Counted from the stretch's first letter, positions 1 through 6,965 are shown. The stretch is DNA of 10,588 nt from Clostridiales bacterium (GCA_012512335.1 JAAZEK010000027.1:1-10588); one strand, 5' to 3'. The notes: generated by a model from the letters alone, not told the origin. Translations and numbers: made by a program.

Positions 1-202
1 CCGCGCACTTTTGTACATTGGTCAGTCTAGTGCCCTCTGGATGTTTTGCTCCCAGCAAATAAGGTACTAAGGGATGCATACCAGCTGTGGTAAATAATAC
101 TGTTGGGTCATTCTCGGGGATAACAGATGCACTTGGAATAATAGCATGTCCCTTCTCTTTAAAAAAGGAAAGAAATTTACTCCTTAGTTCATTGGCTTTC
201 AA
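1..202 (-). CDS. alaS: Alanyl-tRNA synthetase, N-terminal 67 residues (partial)
   Basis: This is the start of an alanine-tRNA ligase, the class II synthetase that charges tRNA-Ala with alanine in the cytoplasm. The window edge cuts it after 67 codons. The opening LKANELRSKFLSFF and KGH are the usual AlaRS N-terminus. ENDPTVLFTTAGMHPLVPYL covers class II motif 1, and TNVQKC is the conserved stretch that follows. The TTAGMHPLVPYLLG form differs from the common bacterial (I/T)NAGM form and, from memory, matches a shorter AlaRS type seen in some Clostridia and Mollicutes. The start is TTG at 202-200, preceded by AAGGAG at a normal distance. No T-box fits, because the leader from the predicted start site is only about 70 nt. 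The family call is firm. Which AlaRS subtype it is, and whether a second alaS exists in the genome, cannot be told here. Confidence 0.93.
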   Translation of the reverse strand, partial: MKANELRSKFLSFFKEKGHAIIPSASVIPENDPTVLFTTAGMHPLVPYLLGAKHPEGTRLTNVQKCA

Positions 203-219
203 ATTAAAAACACTCCTTC

Positions 220-283
220 ATAATACTATTTCATCAGCAAACACTTGCTTATCGTTTCTTTAGTTATCATTAAATAGTATTAT
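220..283. repeat. Perfect 12-bp inverted repeat flanking the alaS leader
   Basis: ATAATACTATTT (220-231) and AAATAGTATTAT (272-283) are exact reverse complements separated by 40 bases. The outer arm overlaps the alaS -10 box and the inner arm lies just upstream of its ribosome binding site. The predicted transcript starts at about the outer arm, so an RNA hairpin would form fully only in read-through transcripts. A DNA-binding site is an alternative. Both arms are AT-rich, so chance cannot be excluded. Confidence 0.5.
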
Positions 284-307
284 ACAAACTTGCTCAAACG
301 ATGTCAA
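279..307 (-). promoter_or_regulatory. Promoter of alaS (sigma-A type)
   Basis: Read on the minus strand, TTGACA (307-302) is followed by a 17-base spacer and TATAAT (284-279). This is an exact match to the vegetative consensus at ideal spacing. The -35 box begins at the base next to the stop codon of the upstream NlpC/P60 gene, so alaS has its own promoter. The transcript should start near 272, giving a leader of about 70 nt. Confidence 0.8.
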
Positions 308-745
308 TTATACTAATTCCATGAATCTAATAGCGCCCCTACATCTAGCTCTCCAGTGCCTCTCCATCTTACTTATCATACAATTGTTTTTAGGTGACAT
401 ATGAGCAAATTGTTTGTCGTTTATCATAACACCAGTATGGGTGATAATACCTTTCGATATAGAAAAGTAAACTAGATCTAGGGCTTGCAGGTCATCAAGG
501 GACACTTGCACAGCATTCAACTTTCTCAAGCTTCTTATATATCTTTGAGGGTCTAAAACATACCAGTCCTTAGTAATCGCATCACCATCATTTTCAGGTA
601 ATCGAATCCCGAAATTCCCATAAAAGTGAACCACAAAGCCTAAACAGTCCATTCCTTTAATAGTCCTTCCATTATGCAAAAAGGGAACCTCCTTGTATTG
701 TTCTAGTACTTTTTGAATATCTTCTATTCTATTGTCTTCACTCAC
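308..745 (-). CDS. NlpC/P60-family cysteine peptidase-like protein, no signal peptide
   Basis: A 145-residue protein with the papain-like NlpC/P60 fold. The family cleaves peptide or amide bonds in peptidoglycan stem peptides, and some members are phage tail or intracellular amidases. The catalytic Cys is C34 in MDCLGFV and the catalytic His is H103 in THTGVM. H115 in FAHM lies where a third polar residue is often found. There is no signal peptide, membrane segment or SH3/LysM cell-wall domain, so export by the normal route is not indicated. The DCLGFV...GIRLPEND pattern resembles the phage tail-assembly NlpC subgroup, but no other phage gene is nearby. The start is GTG at 745-743, supported by AAAGGAG at 762-756, ten bases upstream. 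It lies upstream of alaS on the same strand, but alaS has its own promoter. Fold and active site are well supported; the substrate is unknown. Confidence 0.8.
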   Translation of the reverse strand: MSEDNRIEDIQKVLEQYKEVPFLHNGRTIKGMDCLGFVVHFYGNFGIRLPENDGDAITKDWYVLDPQRYIRSLRKLNAVQVSLDDLQALDLVYFSISKGIITHTGVMINDKQFAHMSPKNNCMISKMERHWRARCRGAIRFMELV

Positions 746-909
746 AGCAATGCAGCTCCTTTCACATCTAGATTACAGCATATGCTAAGCTAAGTATTTT
801 TGTTAAAAGTGACCAAGTTGATTTTCCAGTAAAAATTATGTAAAATGTTAGTTAAATAGTATTTAAATTAATTTTGCGAAAAACATGAAAATAATCGAAT
901 AATATGGTA

Positions 910-938
910 TTGTATATCAGGACTATCACAGATAATAT
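910..938 (+). promoter_or_regulatory. Possible promoter of the DUF1846 gene
   Basis: TTGTAT (910-915) and TAATAT (933-938) are separated by 17 bases, with a predicted start near 945 and a short leader. The region is very AT-rich and other pairings exist, such as TTGCGA at 874-879 with TAATAT at 900-905, but that spacing of 20 is poor. Confidence 0.35.
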
Positions 939-965
939 TTTATATAATATAGGAGGTTCACCATC

Positions 966-2471
966 TTGGAGCGCCCAGGTTTTGATAATAGTAGATATCT
1001 TGAAGAACAGACACAAAAAATATTGAAACGCGTAGACCATTTTGATAAAAAGCTATACCTGGAATTTGGCGGGAAGCTCTTTTTTGATTACCACGCAGCA
1101 AGAGTATTGCCCGGATACGACCCAAATGTTAAGGTGCATTTGTTGCACAAATTAAAGGATCAAGCTGAGATTATCCTTTGCATCCACGCAGGAGATATAG
1201 AGAGAAGGAAAATCCGTGCCGATTTTGGTATTACATATGAAATGGATGCATTAAAGCTAATTGACGACCTGCGTTCATGGGATCTTGATATTGCTGGAGT
1301 GGTTATTACTCGTTACAAGGATCAACCCGCAGCTCGCTTATTTAAAAACACTTTAGAATTACGAAATGTCAAGGCATATGTACATAGGCCTACTCCCGGC
1401 TATCCTACCGATGTTAATTCTATTTTAAGCCCAGAAGGCTTTGGCTCTAACGCATATGTAGAGACCCAAAAACCACTGGTAATAGTAACCGGGCCAGGCC
1501 CTGGTAGTGGCAAATTGGCCACTTGTCTTTCTCAGATTTATAACGACAGTTTGAGGGGAATAAAAAGCGGATATGCCAAGTTTGAAACCTTCCCTATTTG
1601 GAATCTTCCCCTAAAACATCCAGTAAATGTAGCATATGAGGCAGCAACAGCAGACTTAAAGGATCTCAATATAATAGATCCATTCCACTTGGAGGTCTAT
1701 GGAGAGACTGCTGTAAACTACAATCGTGATGTGGAAATTTTTCCTGTACTAAAAAGAATTTTAGAGCGGGTATCCTCATCAGAATCTATTTACCAGTCCC
1801 CTACAGACATGGGAGTTAACCGAGCTGGCTTTGGTATCATTGATGATGAGATAGTTCAAGAAGCATCAAAACAGGAAATCATTCGTCGATACTTCCAATA
1901 TCGAACTGATTATGCCAAGGGCTTGGAGGAAAAGGATTGCTATACACGTGTTGAGATGCTAATGGAAGATTTCAAACTAAAACAAGAAGATCGAGAAACC
2001 GTTTCTACAGCGAGAAAGGTAATGGAGGATAAGTCTAAGAACGGCAAGGACAGCAAATATGGTGCTGCTATTCAGCTGAAAAATAGAGAGATGGCTACGG
2101 GCAAACGTTCCGTTTTAATGAATTCTGCATCCAGTGTTATTCTAAATGCCATAAAAATGGTATCAGGAATTCCGGATAGTATTCATTTGTTGTCGCCTAA
2201 TATTATAGAATCCATTCAGGGTCTGAAGAAGGATATTCTTAACGAGAAAAACACCAGGTTAAACTTGGAGGAGACACTTATTGCATTAGGGATTAGCGCA
2301 ACCACAAACCCAACTGCCCGATTAGCGCTGACTAGCCTTAAAGAGCTCTATGGTTGTGAAATGCATAGCACCCATATTCTGACCTCAGCAGATGACGCAG
2401 CTCTTCACAAGCTAGGTATAAACGTAACCTCTGACCCAACTTTCCCTTCAGATGATTTGTATCTAGGATAG
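966..2471 (+). CDS. DUF1846 (UPF0371) family protein of unknown function
   Basis: A 501-residue soluble protein of the DUF1846/UPF0371 family, recognised by its opening (PGFDNSRYLEEQTQKIL, then LYLEFGGKLFFDYHAARVLPGYDPN) and by VTGPGPGSGKLATCLSQ. Length is typical for the family. Residues 176-183 (GPGPGSGK) look like a nucleotide-binding P-loop, but the residue after the Lys is Leu rather than Ser/Thr, so it is not a standard Walker A. The C-terminal third, with MNSASSVILNAIK and LNLEETLIALGISATTNP, is also a family hallmark. No biochemical role is known to me. The start is TTG at 966, chosen because AGGAGG at 951-956 sits nine bases upstream and homologs begin close to this point. It is monocistronic: divergent from the NlpC/P60 gene, with a terminator after it. 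Confidence 0.88.
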   Translation: MERPGFDNSRYLEEQTQKILKRVDHFDKKLYLEFGGKLFFDYHAARVLPGYDPNVKVHLLHKLKDQAEIILCIHAGDIERRKIRADFGITYEMDALKLIDDLRSWDLDIAGVVITRYKDQPAARLFKNTLELRNVKAYVHRPTPGYPTDVNSILSPEGFGSNAYVETQKPLVIVTGPGPGSGKLATCLSQIYNDSLRGIKSGYAKFETFPIWNLPLKHPVNVAYEAATADLKDLNIIDPFHLEVYGETAVNYNRDVEIFPVLKRILERVSSSESIYQSPTDMGVNRAGFGIIDDEIVQEASKQEIIRRYFQYRTDYAKGLEEKDCYTRVEMLMEDFKLKQEDRETVSTARKVMEDKSKNGKDSKYGAAIQLKNREMATGKRSVLMNSASSVILNAIKMVSGIPDSIHLLSPNIIESIQGLKKDILNEKNTRLNLEETLIALGISATTNPTARLALTSLKELYGCEMHSTHILTSADDAALHKLGINVTSDPTFPSDDLYLG

Positions 2472-2550
2472 ATGTTGGATATAGGATACTGATAGATACC
2501 TATTATGCCTTACTTTAAGGATTGTTCAAATTAATGGAATATGCTTTACC

Positions 2551-2585
2551 GTGCTGTAACCTACTATTGGCTACAGCACTTTTCT
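2551..2585 (+). terminator. Rho-independent terminator of the DUF1846 gene
   Basis: GTGCTGTA (2551-2558) pairs exactly with TACAGCAC (2572-2579). The stem continues inward by two more pairs (CC/GG) after one mismatch. It is followed by TTTTCTTAT. The T-run exists only on the plus-strand side, so it serves the plus gene. Confidence 0.85.
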
Positions 2586-2588
2586 TAT

Positions 2589-3263
2589 CTAATTTAAAAT
2601 ATTTCTATCTTTTAAAAACCCAGCTATGAACTCTCGATATTGCTCATAGCTAAATAGAACATTTAACATTTCAACAAGATTGTTAGCATTTAGCCGAGTA
2701 GGCAGATTGAGTTCTCTAAGTAGTGCTGTTCTTAAGGTATTACTATCTTGTTTTCCAGACAAACCATCCCTATACAAATCATGCTTTGTAATATATTTGT
2801 TTTCCTCGTTAAACATCGTTTGCTTTTCATCAGCTACAATGTTTCGTTTGTCTTCATATATTCTATCTTGTTCTTCCTCTGTACTCTCTATATTACAACC
2901 TGCATTTTTTAATGCCTGTATGATAATATCTTGAGATACACCTTCGACACCTTTTAATCCTTCTTTACCTGGAGTGCTTTTTCTTTTTTCCTTTCCAGGA
3001 ATTTCAGGAATGTAAGCATGTTTGATTTTATCTTGGGGAATTAAAGACTGAATATGTCTACGAATGAGAAATCCGGCCCTATCTGAATCCGTAAGGATCA
3101 CTATCCCTCGCTTTTCAGCCAATAGCTTAATCATTTGCTTCCGATCCTTGTCTTTAAATAAGGAAAAGCCATGGGTAGGAATAATTAGACCACTTACAAA
3201 TTGCTCCAATTTCATCTTATCATAGATTCCTTCAACAATAATGGCTTCCTTAATTACAATCAT
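2589..3263 (-). CDS. Toprim-domain protein with DUF4093 C-terminus, RNase M5-like
   Basis: A 224-residue protein with an N-terminal Toprim domain (about 1-90): the acidic residue E11 in IIVEGIYDK and the DxD pair D59/D61 in ILTDSDRAG are the metal-binding signature. KHAYIPEI and KEGLKGVEGV are shared with RNase M5, which matures 5S rRNA, and COG1658 includes both. The C-terminus (about 158-213), with ITKHDLYRDGLSGK, LNLPTRLNANNLVEMLN and FSYEQYREF, is the DUF4093 domain of a Clostridia-typical family. An acidic linker at about 125-157 separates the two. True rnmV genes usually lie next to rsmA, which is absent here, so I give no symbol. The start is ATG at 3263-3261; the GGAAGG upstream is only three bases away, which is tight. 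Metal-dependent nucleic acid cleavage is plausible but inferred from the fold. Confidence 0.85.
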   Translation of the reverse strand: MIVIKEAIIVEGIYDKMKLEQFVSGLIIPTHGFSLFKDKDRKQMIKLLAEKRGIVILTDSDRAGFLIRRHIQSLIPQDKIKHAYIPEIPGKEKRKSTPGKEGLKGVEGVSQDIIIQALKNAGCNIESTEEEQDRIYEDKRNIVADEKQTMFNEENKYITKHDLYRDGLSGKQDSNTLRTALLRELNLPTRLNANNLVEMLNVLFSYEQYREFIAGFLKDRNILN

Positions 3264-3302
3264 AAACCTTCCATATGCCTGCTTTCTTTTTATAGTGTCT
3301 TA

Positions 3303-3311
3303 ATTATAGCA
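3303..3311 (-). promoter_or_regulatory. Extended -10 promoter for the Toprim gene
   Basis: On the minus strand TGCTATAAT (3311-3303) is a TGN-extended -10 box. No good -35 is present at 16-18 bases, which fits an extended -10 promoter. The predicted leader is about 32 nt. Confidence 0.45.
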
Positions 3312-3397
3312 TAAATTTTAAGAATTCATGTACTTCACAAAAATCTGTCAATAAAAATTTTAAAAATTCTAAATTTGAAATTTTAGCACTTTTACAC

Positions 3398-3426
3398 TTT
3401 AAATAGCTAAACAGTTATAGTATAAT
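3398..3426 (+). promoter_or_regulatory. Likely promoter of the serC-serA operon
   Basis: TATAAT (3421-3426) lies 17 bases after a weak -35, TTTAAA (3398-3403), and would give a leader of about 70 nt before serC. That leader is too short for a T-box or known amino-acid riboswitch. A further AT-rich stretch at 3440-3488 could hold an alternative -10. Confidence 0.4.
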
Positions 3427-3503
3427 GAAGAATAGAATCTTTTTATGTAATATTTTACAGATTACAATATTATAATTTTATATATTTTAGGGAGGCTTTA
3501 AAA

Positions 3504-4586
3504 ATGGAAAGAGTTTATAATTTTTCAGCAGGCCCATCCGCACTCCCATTGCCAGTATTGGAGGAAGCCAGGGATCAACTGGTTAACACCAACGGCTGTG
3601 GAATGTCTGTTATGGAAATGAGCCACAGATCTAAGATGTTCTTGGATATCTACAATGAGGCAGAAAGCCTGCTTCGACAATTGATGGATATTCCAAACAA
3701 TTACAAGGTCTTGTTTCTACAAGGTGGTGCCTCTACACAATTTGCCATGGTACCTCTTAATTTATTTGCAAAGAGTAAAAAAGCAGATTTTGCAAATACT
3801 GGAGTATGGTCGAAAAAAGCAATTTCAGAAGCCAAAAGATACGGTACTGTAAACATCGTAGCTTCTTCTGAGGATACCACTTTCAGTTATATTCCAGAAT
3901 TGGACGAGTCCAAGTTTTCCAAGGACGCTGATTACTTCCATATAACGCTGAATAATACCATTTATGGAACCCGATTTACTAAATTACCAAATACTGGTTC
4001 AGTCCCTCTGATAACAGATGCATCTTCCTGCATCCTTTCCGAGGTATATGACGTTAATAAATTCGGTGTTATCTATGCTGGTGCACAAAAAAACATAGGT
4101 CCTGCAGGATTGACAATTGTCATTATTCGAGAAGATTTGATTGGTAATGCAATGGAATCTACTCCAACGATGCTTGATTATAAGATACATGCAGATAATG
4201 ACTCAATGTACAATACACCTCCCACCTTCGCTATTTATATGGCTATGCTAGTATTCCGTTGGTTAAAGGAAATGGGTGGGCTTCCTGAGATGGAAAAGCG
4301 TAATATAGAAAAAGCAAGCTTACTATATGATTATCTTGATGAATCAACTCTGTTCAGTGGTACTGTTGTACCTAAGGACCGTTCTTTAATGAATGTTCCC
4401 TTCCTTCTCCCTTCCGACGAGCTTAACAAGAAGTTTATCAAGGAAGCACAGGATGCTGGATTAGTAAACCTGGCTGGACACCGGTCAGTTGGAGGTATGC
4501 GAGCTAGCATATACAACCCAATGCCATTTGAGGGGGTTAAAGCCCTGGTAAGCTTTATGAAAGATTTTGAATTAAACAACAAATGA
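3504..4586 (+). CDS. serC: Phosphoserine aminotransferase
   Basis: A PLP-dependent class V aminotransferase of 360 residues, the standard SerC length. It converts 3-phosphohydroxypyruvate plus glutamate to O-phosphoserine and 2-oxoglutarate, the second step of serine synthesis in the cytoplasm. The SerC start VYNFSAGPSALPLPVLE is intact. MEMSHRS at about 38-44 carries the His-Arg that binds the substrate phosphate, and FLQGGAST at 71-78 binds the cofactor phosphate. D172 in ITDASS contacts the pyridine nitrogen. K196 in YAGAQKNIGPAG is the Schiff-base lysine. HRSVGGMRASIYNP near the end carries the substrate Arg. The ATG at 3504 has AGGGAGG eight bases upstream. It is followed after 45 bases by serA on the same strand, so the two are very likely co-transcribed. 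Nothing is missing or odd. Confidence 0.96.
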   Translation: MERVYNFSAGPSALPLPVLEEARDQLVNTNGCGMSVMEMSHRSKMFLDIYNEAESLLRQLMDIPNNYKVLFLQGGASTQFAMVPLNLFAKSKKADFANTGVWSKKAISEAKRYGTVNIVASSEDTTFSYIPELDESKFSKDADYFHITLNNTIYGTRFTKLPNTGSVPLITDASSCILSEVYDVNKFGVIYAGAQKNIGPAGLTIVIIREDLIGNAMESTPTMLDYKIHADNDSMYNTPPTFAIYMAMLVFRWLKEMGGLPEMEKRNIEKASLLYDYLDESTLFSGTVVPKDRSLMNVPFLLPSDELNKKFIKEAQDAGLVNLAGHRSVGGMRASIYNPMPFEGVKALVSFMKDFELNNK

Positions 4587-4631
4587 TTATGAAGTAAAAT
4601 AAATATACATTTTTTGTAGGGGGTTTTAATA

Positions 4632-5804
4632 ATGTACAATATTAAGTTGTTAAACAATATATCAGATATCATATATTCGCAACTAACGCCTGAATCTTTT
4701 CAGATAACAGATGACTTAGATTCTGCCCATGGGATATTGGTTCGTAGTGCCAACATGCACGATATTACCTTACCTCCCAATCTTTTGGGTGTTGCTAGAG
4801 CAGGAGCTGGCTATAACAATATTCCTATAGATAAATGTACTGATCAGGGTATAGTTGTCTTTAACACTCCAGGAGCCAATGCTAATGCAGTTAAGGAATT
4901 AGTTCTGGCTTCTCTATTTCTGACTTCCAGGAAAATATATGAAGGCATCGAATGGGTTAAAACCTTAAAAGGCAAAGGCAACGAAATATCCAAGCTCATA
5001 GAAAAGGGCAAATCTGATTTTACAGGACCAGAGCTTGCTGGAAAGAAGCTGGGAGTAATTGGTCTTGGGGCAATTGGAGCCTTGGTAGCTAATGGTGCTC
5101 ATGGCATCGGCATGGATGTGACTGGTTATGACCCTTTTATTTCCGTAAAGGCTGCCTGGAGCTTATCTCGTTCTGTACATCAGGCTGATAATTTAGATAC
5201 CATACTAGCAGAATCTGATTATATAAGCATTCATATACCTTTGACCTCAGATACTAAAGATTACCTTAACAAGGAATCTTTCTCTAAAATGAAGAAAGGT
5301 GCTCGATTACTGAATTTCTCCAGAGGAGAATTAGTAAATACAGAAGACTTATTAGCAGCCATCGAAGAAGGTATAGTCAGTACCTATGCTACGGATTTTC
5401 CCAATGAGCAGCTTCTTGGAAGTGATAATGTAATACCAATACCCCACCTTGGTGCATCTACGCCAGAATCCGAAGACAACTGTGCTATGATGGCTTCTCA
5501 ACAATTGAGAACATATATCGAAACAGGAAACATCGTTAACTCGGTCAACTTCCCACATTGTGAGATGCCTAACACTGGGCATATTCGTATTACTATTGCC
5601 CATCGGAATGTACCGAATATGGTAAGCCAGATCACCACACGCTTGGCCACAAACAATATTAACATTGCCAATATGATGAATAAAAGTAAGGGCAATGCAG
5701 CCTATACAATTATAGATATAGACGGTATCGCTCCAACTGAATTGCTCCAAAATATCTTGGATATAGACGGTGTAATAAAAGTCCGCAAGATTCCTCAAGA
5801 ATAG
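4632..5804 (+). CDS. serA: D-3-phosphoglycerate dehydrogenase with ACT domain
   Basis: A 390-residue D-isomer-specific 2-hydroxyacid dehydrogenase. It oxidises 3-phosphoglycerate to 3-phosphohydroxypyruvate with NAD, the first committed step of serine synthesis, and so feeds SerC encoded just upstream. The Rossmann motif is GLGAIG at 144-149, with D167 placed to bind the NAD ribose. The catalytic triad is R231 (NFSRGEL), E259 (FPNEQL) and H272 (PHLGAST). RAGAGYNNIPID at 56-67 is the usual substrate-side motif. Residues about 318-388 (IRITIAHRNVPNMVSQIT onwards) form a C-terminal ACT domain, which in this family senses serine for feedback inhibition. The long ASB domain of larger SerA proteins is absent. 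The start is ATG at 4632 with AGGGGG eight bases upstream. A strong terminator follows the stop. Confidence 0.95.
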   Translation: MYNIKLLNNISDIIYSQLTPESFQITDDLDSAHGILVRSANMHDITLPPNLLGVARAGAGYNNIPIDKCTDQGIVVFNTPGANANAVKELVLASLFLTSRKIYEGIEWVKTLKGKGNEISKLIEKGKSDFTGPELAGKKLGVIGLGAIGALVANGAHGIGMDVTGYDPFISVKAAWSLSRSVHQADNLDTILAESDYISIHIPLTSDTKDYLNKESFSKMKKGARLLNFSRGELVNTEDLLAAIEEGIVSTYATDFPNEQLLGSDNVIPIPHLGASTPESEDNCAMMASQQLRTYIETGNIVNSVNFPHCEMPNTGHIRITIAHRNVPNMVSQITTRLATNNINIANMMNKSKGNAAYTIIDIDGIAPTELLQNILDIDGVIKVRKIPQE

Positions 5805-5816
5805 CTTGATAACACA

Positions 5817-5850
5817 AAGGCTGTAGCATGAGCTACAGCCTTATTTATTT
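5817..5850 (+). terminator. Terminator of the serC-serA operon, possibly bidirectional
   Basis: AAGGCTGTAGC (5817-5827) and GCTACAGCCTT (5832-5842) form a perfect 11-bp stem with a four-base loop, followed by a T-rich tail TTATTTATTT. The reverse strand tail (TTTGTGTT) is weaker but could also end the convergent LacI-family transcript. Confidence 0.9.
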
Positions 5851-5871
5851 CATCTTTTATCCACTAGTACA

Positions 5872-6858
5872 TCAGATTTTAAAAAGTGGTTCTAAGATTA
5901 TATTATCATATATAGTATAATTTTTGTTCTTCATTCTATTAACTAAGGTCTCTGCAGCTACTTCGCCAATTTTCTGGGCAGGTTGTATTATTGAAGGGAT
6001 TTTTATATCCATCAGGCCAGTATTATCCACCGCATCAAAGCAAACAACATATAAGTCATCGGGGATACTTAAGCCCTTAGCCTGAGCTGCCTTGATAGCG
6101 CCATAAGCAAGATAGTTGTTTGCAGCTAGCAGGGCATGTGGTCTTTTCTTGCGATTTAACATAGCCATCATCATTTTATATCCACTTTCTATCTGGAAAT
6201 CTCCAACACCAATATATTTCTCGTCAATGCTTAGGCCATTACTATTCATCGCATTTTTCCAACCATGTAATCTTTTTATTGCTGAGGTTTCATGGAGGTT
6301 CCCTGTTAATATAGCTATTTCTTTATATCCTTTTTGAATTAGATGAGTAGTCAGATTGTATGAGGCTTTCTCATTGTCGATGGTAACATAATTATAATTA
6401 AGCTCTACATCTGGTAAATTATCTACAAATACTACTGGCATCCTTCTATTGATAATACTCTGAAAGTATTTCTTTTCTTTGCCTACTGTTGCAAGAATAA
6501 CTCCGTCAACTTGTTTTTGAATCAACAAATTCATATAATCCTGTTCCATCTTTTGGTCATAATCACTGTTACATAGAATAGTTAAATAGTTGTTGTCTTT
6601 AGCTACCATAGTAGCACCTTTAGTTAGTAAATTAAAAAAATCATTAGATAAATCAGGTACTATAACGCCAATAGTCATACTATTTCGCTTGCGTAAGCTT
6701 CTAGCAATTTCATTTGGACGGTAATTAAGCTCAGCTACTGCCTCTAAGACTTTCTTTCTCGTCTCGTCACTAACCCGGTCTTTATCATTAATAACTCGGG
6801 ATACTGTTGAAACAGAAATTCCCAAATGTTTTGCGATGTCAGTTAGCTTTACAGTCAT
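5872..6858 (-). CDS. LacI/GalR-family transcriptional regulator
   Basis: A complete 328-residue LacI-family repressor-type regulator. The DNA-binding helix-turn-helix is at about 5-24 (LTDIAKHLGISVSTVSRVIN), and the hinge helix at about 48-58 (PNEIARSLRKR) carries the minor-groove Leu. The rest is the periplasmic-binding-protein-like effector domain (about 62-328), with GVIVPDLSNDFF, VDGVILA, LLAANNYLAYGAIKAA and VVCFDAVDN in the usual places. Such proteins normally bind a sugar or related small molecule. The ATG at 6858-6856 has AGGAG five bases upstream. It lies just after the terminator of the DUF4432/M24/creatininase operon, on the same strand, with its own promoter and a large inverted repeat, so it is separately expressed and probably self-regulated. 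A role in controlling that operon is inferred from position; the effector is unknown. Confidence 0.94.
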   Translation of the reverse strand: MTVKLTDIAKHLGISVSTVSRVINDKDRVSDETRKKVLEAVAELNYRPNEIARSLRKRNSMTIGVIVPDLSNDFFNLLTKGATMVAKDNNYLTILCNSDYDQKMEQDYMNLLIQKQVDGVILATVGKEKKYFQSIINRRMPVVFVDNLPDVELNYNYVTIDNEKASYNLTTHLIQKGYKEIAILTGNLHETSAIKRLHGWKNAMNSNGLSIDEKYIGVGDFQIESGYKMMMAMLNRKKRPHALLAANNYLAYGAIKAAQAKGLSIPDDLYVVCFDAVDNTGLMDIKIPSIIQPAQKIGEVAAETLVNRMKNKNYTIYDNIILEPLFKI

Positions 6859-6889
6859 TGTTTCTCCTACCTTTATGAAATAGTATTCT

Positions 6890-6903
6890 AATAAGCGTTC
6901 ACA
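6890..6903. promoter_or_regulatory. Candidate LacI-type/cre-like operator in the regulator's leader
   Basis: AATAAGCGTTCACA has a central CG and fits 12 of 14 positions of the Gram-positive cre-type LacI-family consensus TGWNANCGNTNWCA, with the right half perfect. It lies just downstream of the predicted transcription start, near +4 to +17, where a repressor would block elongation. The left half is poor, so this is tentative. Confidence 0.3.
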
Positions 6904-6913
6904 ATTAAACTTT

Positions 6914-6943
6914 ATTATAGTATATTTTACAAAGCAAAGTCAA
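6914..6943 (-). promoter_or_regulatory. Promoter of the complete LacI-family regulator
   Basis: On the minus strand TTGACT (6943-6938), an 18-base spacer and TATAAT (6919-6914) give a good sigma-A promoter, with a predicted start near 6907 and a leader of about 48 nt. It begins right after the operon terminator. Confidence 0.55.
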
Positions 6944-6965
6944 TTAATGATTTTGCTTTGTAAAA
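6925..6965. repeat. Perfect 14-bp inverted repeat over the regulator's -35 box
   Basis: TTTTACAAAGCAAA (6925-6938) and TTTGCTTTGTAAAA (6952-6965) are exact reverse complements with a 13-base spacer. The spacer and left arm contain the -35 hexamer of the LacI-family gene, so a protein bound here would control that promoter. The right arm overlaps the T-run of the upstream operon's terminator. Most LacI-family operators are more compact and CG-centred, so the binding protein may be another one. Confidence 0.65.

Noticed and set aside
308..745. Prophage remnant based on the NlpC/P60 gene
   Set aside because: No other phage gene, integrase, attachment site or change in base use was seen around it.
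852..1040. Open frame of 62 codons on the minus strand across the 5' end of the DUF1846 gene
   Set aside because: It overlaps a well-supported gene, has a low-complexity hydrophobic product, and has no ribosome binding site that I can see.
3446..3472. Inverted repeat TAATATT/AATATTA in the serC leader as a possible riboswitch or operator
   Set aside because: The arms are only A and T, seven bases long, and the leader is too short for a T-box or known riboswitch; chance is the simpler reading.
4331..4672. Open frame of 113 codons antisense to the serC-serA junction
   Set aside because: It overlaps the conserved C-terminus of SerC and the start of SerA and has no family features.
5352..5798. 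Open frame of 148 codons antisense to serA
   Set aside because: It lies wholly inside the serA coding region; the product has no recognisable domain and is rich in His, Cys and Tyr as expected for an antisense shadow.
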